Below are positions 54,011-64,000 of a stretch of 64,000 nucleotides of DNA, piece by piece. Below the pieces are notes generated by a model. It was not told where the DNA came from and searched no databases. It saw only the letters and a list, made by a program, of their open reading frames with translations. Position 1 is the stretch's first letter. Each line of letters opens with the position of its first letter. This stretch comes from Hepsetus odoe (Eukaryota > Chordata > Actinopteri > Characiformes > Hepsetidae), in assembly GCA_017165825.1 (NCBI GenBank), contig CM029378.1, positions 14,012,908-14,076,907 of the forward strand, written 5' to 3'. Both the position numbers and the translations under genes were made by a program.

Positions 54011-57000
54011 TACTTAGCTATGCTATATAGCCTCTTGAATACATTTATTATGTAAGTAACGTACAGTAAATGGCTTCATGAGGTACAAAAGGATTCTAAG
54101 CGGCCTTTGCCGGTACCTAGGATTGCTGCTTTTTGTAGCAATTTATGCACAGGGAGTTGAAAGGCATCCAGCACAAGATGCAAAAATAATCTTCATTAAA
54201 GGATATATCTTTCTGGATTTGAAAGGAGTTATGCTCCATGAAACAGAATGAGAACAGATGCAAAAATCAGACCAGATCTATGGCTCAATTCAATAATGTC
54301 ACATAATGTTATGTGTGAGCTCTAAAAAGGGCTGATGACACCAGATAACTTTAGAGGGACTGGATAAGAGATAAAATAACAGGATCAGACTAATGTTGTG
54401 CAAGAACGATTCACTAATGGATGTGTCATGTTGGAGTCACAAAAAGGGTCACCTCAAGCCCCTACTCAGCACCCTCAAGGGCTACTGTGTTCTCCACTGA
54501 GCCGTAGCATTCACCTGGTTTGAGGCAAAAGGTTGAGGTTAAAAGCGCTCTACTTTAAAAGTAGAGGCTGGTGCACATTATTGCTTGGATCCCTCGATTC
54601 ACCCCACCTCCATCTTGCCCTGGCTGGGTGACTGCATTGTCTCGGACAGGAAGTGCCTGTCAGCTGTCACATGAGATTTATAGGCTGGTTAAATATTTGT
54701 CAGCGCCCCATCGAAGTGAATTTGTGAGCCAATCACTGTTGTCAGGGAGAATACATTGTGCTCCAGTTACAATATGGCAGAATTGTAGCTGAAGTGGCAC
54801 TGGCTCAGATCATCATCATCTCTCCTAGCATCACCTCAAAGAATGTCATCCAAAGCTCATTCTGCACGTAAAGGAAATAAATCACACTCTCACTGCCTCG
54901 ATCTTGGAAAGGTTACAACAAAAGTCCAGTTTAAGAGGGAATTTTCTTATGAGATGAAGGCGGCTACTTATGTGAAAACTAGGCCATATGATCACATATA
55001 CATGTGCAGAAACATTATTTTTTAAAAGAAAGTCCTTCAAATTATATTTTGATGATGGTGCCCTGTATATCATCTTGGTCCACAATCTCCCTTCAGGTTA
55101 AGATGTGATGACTGCAAAGACCATAGCATCCAATTAACACACTGTCAAACTATTCAATGACCCTCTCATGGGAGCATTACACATTTTAAACGTTGATGGA
55201 AACTGGAAATAAATCTGCATTAATTTAAGTAGCTGTGGAAACCAAAGTTACTAAGCAACAAATCAGAATGTTTTAGTGTCTTTGCACGTTTGATGACACA
55301 TCTTCAGGAAAATAAGGAACATCTATATTAACATTGAAAAAAATGGCACTGAAGTCAATGAAAGAATGGTGTTTTGATCAAAATCAATCTGTAATTCAGT
55401 ACACAACAAAAATGTGAAACTTAATGTTAATCTTTCATTTTATTGTCTACAAGAATCTGTAGTTCTATTACAGCAGATTGGACTAAAAGAAGTGCACAAA
55501 AATGAAGGGCAAAATGCTGAGAAAGTTTTTAGAAATCGACTTCTATTAAAATGTTTGAATTTAATGAATTTTTTTTTCTTTGTCCTGTAAAGAACATTTT
55601 TTTTAGTTTTTTTTAGTTTAGTAATGCTCAACAGCAATGCTTCACACTCAGTAGAAGCTCCTTCACTTTGCAGCAGGACTTCAAAAGCAACTGCAGGGTT
55701 TTTCAAGGCCATAAAGTGGAATGTTTCTGACAAGCAGAGTCAATCACCTGATTTGAACCCTTCTAAGCAATTCATTTAGTGAAGACACAGCTGAAGGCAA
55801 AAAGGCTTCTGAATCGAGCAGAAACTAAAAATGGCTGCATCAGAAATTTGGCAGGGCATCACCATGCTGATGTATAGGGATGTCTGTCATATGTAGGATG
55901 GGTAGACGTTAATCTGCAGAAGATCAGCAACCAAACCAAACATGACCATTCAGTTTTATTAATGTTAATTATGGTCTCTTTAAGTAGCAGGTCTTTGTTT
56001 AAAAAGTATGAATTAAAAAAACGAATGCATGTGTGTGTCTGGAGTATTTTTGTGTTTTGAGTTACAACAGCATCATTATGTGTTGAAAAAAATGCTAAAT
56101 ACCGTATGGCTGGCGACAGTCAAAAGCCAGTGACAGCAGGATTGGCGCATGTGGCCATTGGACAATGAACGATTAATTGGCAAAAAGTTTGCTGAAGCAG
56201 CATAATAGGCTGAACCATTAATGCCGTTGATTACTCACCCAAACACTGTAGGATTGCATGTACTGCAGGATTGGCCACGTAAATGAAAATTTAGTTCAGT
56301 GATGCTTAGGAATTAATCATACTTTGAGGCTTAAAGGGCCCCTGAAAGATGTTATATTTTCTTGGAATGTATTTTTCCCTAATGTGCTTTTATTATATTA
56401 GTGTGGTTATGCATTAATCAGTCAACATGTATATATGATCATTTTCAGCCTCCCTTTTTGACTTTAAAGACATTAAAGTGTTTTGAAGCCATGCTGTTAG
56501 ATGTATATTTAAAAAAAAAACAGCCTTGAAAAACTCATTATGACTTCCGTGGTAAAGGGAAGCATGAAATTGCTGTTGTGTTAATGTTTGGATAGACATA
56601 ATGAAATGCCACCAAAACAATTATTTCCAACAGACTGCTTTGCAGCTTAGTTTTTACATGTGAACTGCATAAGCAGTGGATGGAACACATCTTTTATTGT
56701 AGAAAAGGGGAAATTGGGTTCTGCATGTTAACCTTTCCCAAGCTTGCAGAACAGAGAAAATGGTTTCAAACATGAGATCAAACAGAAAATACATGTTTGA
56801 ACAAAAAATTCATATTGTCAGCAAGGAAGCATGTCTTTCATCCCAGTAGCAAAGTGATGGAACTGGACAAATCAGTGATGTCACACTCAGGAAGAGTGGC
56901 GAGTGATGTCACTCAGGGGAATGAGTCATAGCTCTGATTACGCTCCCACCGATGAGTTTTCATGTCACTCAGGCTCTGTGGACCAGCTCTGCATTCAGTA

Positions 57001-57416
57001 ACCATGGATACCGACCACATCTTCTACACAATACAAAGATAAATGTTCAAATAAGGTTCCAGGTCAAAAACAAGTCTCAATAGGAACTGAGGTTCTAAGA
57101 TTCATCTTAAGAAACCTTTTCAGAGCACCTGAGTTTTCTCTCCACATAAAGCTTTGTGGGCTTTAACTGTTCATGAGAGATATATGGACATGCTGATAAA
57201 AACACGTGCGTGTGAATACATGCAAATGTTTGGTTTTAAGCAATGCCAAGAAAAGGGGGCAAATATAAAGCCTGTATAAAATTACTGTTACTGCTTGTAA
57301 CTCAAATACCATTTTTTTTAAACCAGCATGTCAGGAACATTTTGCTGCCTTTGAAAATGTAAGATTATAAAAAAAGAAACAACAACAACAAAAAAACACA
57401 CATGCGCAAACATAGA

Positions 57417-57418
<2 letters not shown>

Positions 57419-57456
<38 letters not shown>

Positions 57457-57478
57457 TACACACATACATACACACACA
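57419..57478 (+). repeat. (CA)n / (CATA) microsatellite
   Basis: About 16 CA units followed by mixed CATACA and CACA units. Confidence 0.9.
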
Positions 57479-57902
57479 AATAAAACTTTTGCAAGCTTCT
57501 CTAACTTTTGAGATAAATAAAGCTGGCAGGTCCAAACATTGCAGATACCTTACGAAAACCAACAAACACAATTCAAAGGTTATTTCAAACTTGACTCATT
57601 GCCTTTATTCCTCGAAACAGTAAATGGCTGAATGCAACAAAATGTTCATGAGTTAAATAAAGACAAGTCAAAGATCTTTGTGGGAGCAAAAAAGGAGGTT
57701 ATAATGTAGTGTCCATCTGGAATTAAGGGCAAAAAAGACTATTTTCTGTGTAATTTCCTTTTTGCTTCTCGTCTTGCTCAGAGCAATCAGTTCCTCAAAT
57801 ACACAGATTCTCTTCTCTTGCAATGAGTGATTAAGGTAAATCACAAAACATGCCAATTCACTGATGTCTTTGACACACTTAAATAAGTGTATTATTAACT
57901 TT

Positions 57903-58079
57903 TTACACAGAGGAATTGTTGCCTCACAGCGAGAAGGTCCTGGGTTCGATTCCAAGGTGCAGGTCTTCTCTGTGTGGAGCTTGCATGTTCTCCCTGTGTC
58001 TGCGTGGGTTTCTGGCAGATGCTCCTCCCACCGTTCAAAGGCATGTCTGTCAGGTGGGGATGCTAAGTTGCCCTCTAGG

Positions 58080-58146
<67 letters not shown>

Positions 58147-58256
58147 GTGTGGGTGTGGAATAGGCTCCAGCACCCAGTGAGTGAGAGCTGGGATAGGCTC
58201 CAACACTGCCCACGACCCTAATCAGGATAAGCTGCTAAGAAAATGAGTGAATGAGT
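57903..58256 (+). mobile_element. tRNA-like SINE, family C, with an expanded GT tract
   Basis: B box GGGTTCGATTCCAAGGTGC, then GCTTGCATGTTCTCCCTGTG, TCTGCGTGGGTTTC, and the end AGCTGGGATAGGCTCCAACA, CGACCCTAATCAGGATAAGC. The GTGT part normal to this family has grown to over 60 bases (58085-58150). Confidence 0.75.
58085..58150 (+). repeat. (GT)n microsatellite inside a SINE
   Basis: About 30 GT units, then GTATGTGTATG. Confidence 0.9.
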
Positions 58257-61187
58257 GTCTTTACACATTTTGCAATGATGTACACTTTTATCTGCTTTTT
58301 ACATTATTTAGTTGTTTTCCTTTAAAGCATACATCCTAAAATAATGTTAAAGTGCCAAATTTGGCACTGTTTACTGGAATAAATGTATATAGCACCAGAT
58401 AGTTTTATGTCCTCCATTTTAATACTGGTCAAGCTGAAAGTGCTCCATTTTACCTTTCAGAGTAAGAGTGAGTGGGGGTGGGGGTGAGAAACGAGACCTA
58501 CATTTCCATTTTTGTGTTGGTACTGATGACAGCTAAATGCACAGATAGCCATGTACAGTTTCATTAAATTATGTGATTACAGAGGGAAATGAAACGGAAG
58601 TGCTATGCAGAAAGACTGCAGCTTGTATAGTCACTTATGCGCCTGCAATGCCATCATCACAGTTAAGTCCATCTCAGACGTCTTTATAAGCTTTTGTAGA
58701 GCATATTTCAACCTTACAGAGGTGATCACTGATTTCAATTCATTTGTTTCAACCAGTGACCAACTTATTCAAGCTGAAGGTGTTTGATTGTTCAACTTTT
58801 ACGGCTGAGTGGAAAGCCAACAGCTGAACAGAATGATACTGCAGATCGAGGAAAGTCAGAAAATCCTCTATTTGGCCCTTCCGATTTAAACGTAATATGT
58901 GCTATTAGTTTAATTTAAAACACCCTCTGCACTTAACCAACCAGGAATTGAATCAAAATCACTCCATTGATTTCCTTGTTCTCCAATTAACCCCGGTTCC
59001 TGTGGGGATTTTCCTGCCCCAGTTGTTTCTTTACCATTCTACAGGCTGAAATATTGCTGTGGGTGAAAACAGTTGGAAAATGAGGAAATATATGGGGCTG
59101 GAACAAGAAAATGTGTGCATTTTCAAAATGCCTTGACTATCAGATATAAACATCGAGGAAATTCCCAGCATTCATATATTAGTAAGAGCAGTCACAACAT
59201 GTTTTTGCTTGAGTCTATTTGTGATTGTGAATTATAGCTCAACAGCTTGTTTTTCTTAATTTCTGTATACTTCTAGTGAGTTGATTTACCAATCAAACTA
59301 AACGATTTGTAGTCTCTTGGAATAAAATGCAAGAGCTGAATGGCATTTTCTGAATAATTAAGCAGTGTCTGCTGTTCTACCCATGAGTTCACCATCCACC
59401 AGGGAAGCTCATAAAAATGCAAAGGGATTTGACATTTTTGACCAGCGTGATACCCCAATGGAAAATGTTTCTGCAAACTTTTTGCAACCATTTAAACAAA
59501 TCATAAATCATAGATCATAAGTTTGAAGGCAAATGTTTGAATTATTTCACTGAAGCAGTCTGACTCGTATTTGATGTGTTTTCCAAAATATTTAACGAAA
59601 GCCGAGATTTACCACTTCTGAACCACTTATTTCTGGATCTGTTCACTGATCAGGTTAACATATGGAGACGTGTAATCACTTTTTAACAGCTTCAGTCTCT
59701 TTTACAGATATGTAAGATAACACCATTTGAATACATGTGCCTGGAAAGGATATAACAGCAAATTTGTGGATGTAAACATCTGTACATAAACAGACAGAGA
59801 ACACCTGTGTTCAACTGTGTGCGTGCCCACAAATACACATACTCATGCAGGCACACACTCATAAGCATACAGAACCCCACATAGATTTTGTTCATCTTGT
59901 GATGGGATCTTGTTGTTCAAGAGCGATCCTTATAACCCAAACAGCAGCGCCTGCAGTTCATAGGCTGTGCAGGCAGCCTGTGGCTCAGCACTGTTAATTA
60001 AATTAGTCTCAACCTCTGAGCATGGCGAGAAGCAAAGAGGGAACATTAGTTATTATATCTTGATGCTTTACCCTGCCTTCGTCTCAGCTATTTTAATTGG
60101 AAGGAGGAAGGGGGAGCGCGACTGTTATGATTTGTATATTTACTCTCTGGCAGACAGGAAGGAGGGACCAGGTACACTATGAGGGGCAATAATACTCCTC
60201 AATACTCCTTTCAGCACAGACGAAAGATGTGCTGGAAAATGAGCTTAGAGCTGGAAGGCCAGTTGTCAGATAAATTACATAGGCAGGAAAAATAGATGGG
60301 ATAGTTGTTGTTTTTTAGTTGTTGTTGCCTATAGTCCAGCTCACTAGCATACGTAATTTAACAAGCTTTTTATTTTTTTTACAAAAACTTTGAAGCAAAC
60401 GTGGTTGTGGTTGCTCGGCTGAACTGATAATAGTTTCCATGAAAGAGCACGTTTGTTCTTTGTGTACTGGTTTCATACACATTGTATATGGTACTAAAAC
60501 TCTTTGTCAAGTTCCTAAAACCATTTCCTGACAATATTTTCAGTGCAGTAAGGCACATTATTGTGCTGAAAAAGCCCCATTTAAAGTCATTTCGAAGGCA
60601 TTCTCCTTTCTCCTCTGCAACAATATAGATCAGGCATGAAAGAGTATCATGCAGTTTGCATATCAGTATATACATACAGTGTGGTTCCTGAGGTGAAGTA
60701 CCAGCTATAGCCAATGCACCCTGCTAGCAAGTTTTAATGGTCAGCCTCAAGCAGTCGACCAAGCATGAAAGCCCAGTCCAGTTTATGCTATGCAAGAAAA
60801 ACTGTCTTAGTGAGTTACCTCTGCAAGACCAGTGTGCAGTTAAAGGGAGCCCACTGTCAACATCTATCATTAAACATGCCATAAGAGATCAGCTAGATAA
60901 GTTCCTGCTTCTCTATCTGCATCCATCGCGTTATCTCCAGCAATATGCTGCTAAAAACTGTTTAGACTTATTTCCACAATGCACAAATGCAGAATTTATC
61001 ATGCATATTAACAAAATGCCAGCTGTGCTCTTCAACAAACAATAACAATAGCTGTCTTGTTGGACTGTAAAAGCGTATAAGCATGAGTCTGTCATGATTT
61101 TTATTATGCATGAAGAAACATCTGACTTGTTTGAGCACAGAGTGAATTAGAGAGCAAGTGAGAGAGAGAAAGATAGTGAGAGATGAG

Positions 61188-61192
<5 letters not shown>

Positions 61193-61219
<27 letters not shown>
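61193..61219 (+). repeat. (GA)n microsatellite
   Basis: About 13 GA units in a wider GA-rich stretch (61152-61225). Confidence 0.85.
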
Positions 61220-61226
<7 letters not shown>

Positions 61227-62476
61227 CGATGTAGGGCATGCACTAAGCCATAAAAAGCCTCATCGTCCTTCTCCTCACTGAGGTCAGAGTTGACTGTAGG
61301 TGCTGCTGTGGGGCACAATAAGCGCCGTTCACAGCTCACTTTAACTCAGCTCGCTTTAAAGACATTCCTGCTGACACTTCCCATACAGACAAAAACAATT
61401 TTAGGCACCGCAGCTCTACACCTTGAGGATATATGTAACCTGGTACACTAAAAGTGTCTGGGCCTTAAAATGGCTCGTTTTCTTAGAGAGCTGAAACAGG
61501 TGCAAGAGGTCAAAACATCTATGTGATTAATACATCATCGCAGGAGAAATGTACAACATGTTTATGAGGTCAAATATGGGCAGCTTTTTTTGTGACCACT
61601 GCTCTAAATGGAGCACACTATACTGGTCTATATCAGGGCTCCAAACCGGTTCAAGGAATAAAATACAAACAGGAAATTTAATCCTTAACTCTTCTAAAGC
61701 AGAAAGTTTAGTTTGAATAAAAAATATACTGTCAAATAGAATGCATTTTTATTTCTCAAACAAGGATATAATAAATGTAAAAGGAACCTGATCAAGCATT
61801 TTTCATTTTTCAGTTTAGGAAAATTGAGATGGAACATTAAAGTCTGCATTTTTAGCAGGGGCTCTGATCATAAAAGATAAATAAAATAATTTGGAATTTT
61901 TAATCATAAAACGTAGTAATATGCACAGATCATCAATGCCTTTTAGTTTTGCGTTTATTTTTTATCTGAAATCTCTCATTCTCCTTTAGTGCAGCCCCAG
62001 AGAAAAGCTAAATCAGGTTAGTCTGACTTCATCCCTCGCCTCATGGAGCAACTCACTGGGTTGGATGTCCTACTGAGGAGCAGCCCGGCCCTTACTGGCA
62101 CTCTCCCCCTCTGCTGGTGTTTGGGATATTCCTGTCTGCACTCTCTGCGTGGAATGACTCAGGCTGGGTGAAATGGGTCTGCAGAGAAAAGGCCCTTGGT
62201 ATTTAGGGCCCCTGGCTTTTCACAAGCACACTTCCTGCCTGACCTTCTGCCTGAACTATGAGTGTGGTGAGTGTGAGATCATGCACACCCATGCAAGCTT
62301 GTTTTCTTTGATTCTCATGACAGCATGACTGTCATGAGCATGGCTATGTTGGAAAACAAGAGAAAAAAGAGAAAAAATAATCTTGGCAAAGAAATATTTT
62401 TTTGGTTTTAAGGTTAGGATAATATATTTAATTAAAAATAAAATGCATATATAATGTATATAGCACTGCAGTAAAA

Positions 62477-62480
<4 letters not shown>

Positions 62481-62530
<50 letters not shown>

Positions 62531-62539
62531 TGCACGCAC
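62481..62539 (+). repeat. (GT)n microsatellite with alternating GC end
   Basis: About 22 GT units, then GCGCGTGCACGCACAC; the whole tract alternates purine and pyrimidine. Confidence 0.9.
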
Positions 62540-63388
62540 ACTTGGGCAGCTGGGCATAGAGATGAGATGCCCTAGATTTACAACATGCCAAACAACGCCA
62601 CTCCCTGTGTGTGAGCAGTGTGCTCTGAACCATACACTTCCTTAGAACTTCTATACGTCCTTCAGCTCACACACATCTCTCTCTCCCTCTTACTTCTCTC
62701 TTCCATCCCCCTCTGTTGCTATTGTGTTCATCATCACGTCGCGTGGATGCACCGTATGTAAGGCTACTATGACAAAGTTAGGAGATGTGTTTTATGTTCA
62801 AGGGAGCTGTCGTGGGGCATTTACTGTAGTATTACATACAGAGACAAAATGCCTTCATGAAGCATGATTATCACAAAGAATGTGAAGAATGGCTATTCTT
62901 TTTGAGATTTTGAAAATCTGGTCCCATGAAAGGCAAGGGATGAATATTCATGAGGACCCTCAGGGATGGATCTCTGCTTCACTGCTGCGTATCTGAAAAC
63001 TAAAAATAAAAGACAAAAAAAACTACAATGGTAAAAATACTGTAGGACTCAGTCCTACACCATGTGTGGACCTTCTGCCAGCTACAGCATGTGTCTGAAC
63101 ACACACTGACATGTGGAATCACGTCCCACTTGCCTACTCTTCCACATCTGCACCTGAGCATCACAGAGGCAATACAAATCATGCAGCCATTTGATCTGAA
63201 TACACCAACTCCATTAGACTGCCTTTTTAAAAAGCACTGCATGAACTGCATGAATTATTTTTTGTACTTACTAATTAATTAGCTAACTTCCAACTGAAGC
63301 GTCTGGTCAATTAACTGAAAAAATTTACACATAGTTTATCATTGCATTCATTATATGATATAAAGGTTTATCACATAAAGCACCTTAT

Positions 63389-63426
<38 letters not shown>

Positions 63427-63427
63427 T

Positions 63428-63494
<67 letters not shown>
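63389..63494 (+). repeat. (GATA)n microsatellite
   Basis: About 26 ATAG/GATA units with one TTGATA interruption at about 63425. GATA arrays are known from sex-linked satellite (Bkm) DNA of many vertebrates, but single arrays occur throughout fish genomes. Confidence 0.95.
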
Positions 63495-64000
63495 GTGATT
63501 TTTTTATCATATGTGTAATGTGTAGTGAAACGTCTAACATAACAAACATTACATCCCGTAGTTTTCTTAAAAGGTGTGGCACTATAAGCTATAACATTCT
63601 GTAAGCGTAAGGTGGGTTAGGCCGTACATAAAGGCGGAGCCGGGAGTCTGCAACTGAACTTTATTATACATGACGATAAACGTGAACTCACACAAACAGG
63701 GAACTCAGAGTACTACAAACAGTCACCCAGTGTGGAATCCAAATGATTGACGCTCTGCTCTGACTCACTGGGATCTTTATACCCTTTAGCAAATAAGGCA
63801 CACCTGATGTCCTAAAGAAGTGCCAGGTGCACCCAGTCAGAGCAATGCACCGCAAACCATGACGCATTCATTACCAGATATCATGATTTGATCCATGCTA
63901 CAGCAAATTGAGACATTAATAAGGTTTATTATTTTTGCCTGACCTGAAATACTGGTTATTCTGAGTGTATTTTGTTGGAGGGTTGTCTGGAAACTGGACC

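Larger units (their letters stand above)
49741..64000. other. Gene-free region upstream of adgra1
   Basis: 14 kb with no recognisable exon on either strand. It holds the mobile elements and microsatellites listed separately, and several repeat-free stretches with balanced composition (51590-51960, 54560-54850, 58860-59060, 59940-60190, 62010-62260) that may be regulatory DNA. Small open frames here (for example 60737-61045 plus) have no known domain. The next gene to the right lies outside the window. Confidence 0.5.

Noticed and set aside
60737..61045. 102-codon open frame on the plus strand
   Set aside because: No domain, no splice context and no neighbouring exons; length is within what chance gives in 64 kb.
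63385..63582. Open frame of Ser-Ile-Tyr-Leu repeats
   Set aside because: Translation of the GATA microsatellite.
63600..63890. Possible LTR or other mobile element at the right edge
   Set aside because: The stretch has a TATA-like and balanced composition, but no terminal repeat or target duplication can be seen within the window.
31800..64000. Search for miR-202, which lies near ADGRA1 in human
   Set aside because: I did not find its mature sequence on either strand by eye.

Overview
The window looks like a chromosomal segment of a teleost fish. Genes are split by many GT-AG introns, intergenic DNA is AT-rich, and there are fish-type tRNA-derived SINEs, decayed Tc1-like DNA transposons, an RTE-like LINE and long microsatellites. 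The exact proteins point the same way: a Mix-type homeobox gene of the mxtx family, known from ray-finned fish, beside orthologues of three genes that all lie on human chromosome 10 (BMS1, ZNF518A, ADGRA1). A characin- or catfish-like (otophysan) fish is my inference from the repeat flavour only.

Layout. Positions 1-9145 hold the 5' two thirds of bms1 on the minus strand (15 coding exons in frame; the gene runs off the left edge). Its introns carry a probable piggyBac-like MITE and a dead Tc1-like element. At 9937-11440 there is a compact three-exon Mix-type homeobox gene on the minus strand, upstream of bms1 and in the same direction. From about 14.15 to 24.5 kb lies znf518a on the plus strand: a noncoding first exon under a YY1-rich promoter and one 1519-codon coding exon. 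Positions 24.6-31.8 kb are intergenic and full of dead transposons, including a 5'-truncated LINE with a perfect 12-bp target-site duplication. Positions 33.8-48.5 kb hold adgra1 on the minus strand, an adhesion-family GPCR without its extracellular region. Its start codon appears to be the last three bases of a GC-rich first exon at 48.5 kb, followed by a 7.3-kb intron. From 49.7 to 64 kb I see no gene, only repeats and several quiet, low-repeat stretches that may be conserved regulatory DNA.

The genes do not form a pathway. bms1 is a housekeeping ribosome-assembly GTPase, the Mix-type gene is expected to be an early-embryo transcription factor, znf518a a nuclear zinc-finger chromatin protein, and adgra1 a brain-type membrane receptor. 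Their adjacency is best read as old chromosome-10 linkage. I found no bacterial-style system, CRISPR array, canonical tRNA, rRNA or recognisable microRNA. The most notable observations are the one-codon first coding exon of adgra1, its fish-specific His-rich loop and repeat-rich tail, the piggyBac-like MITE with internal palindromes, and the nested transposons.
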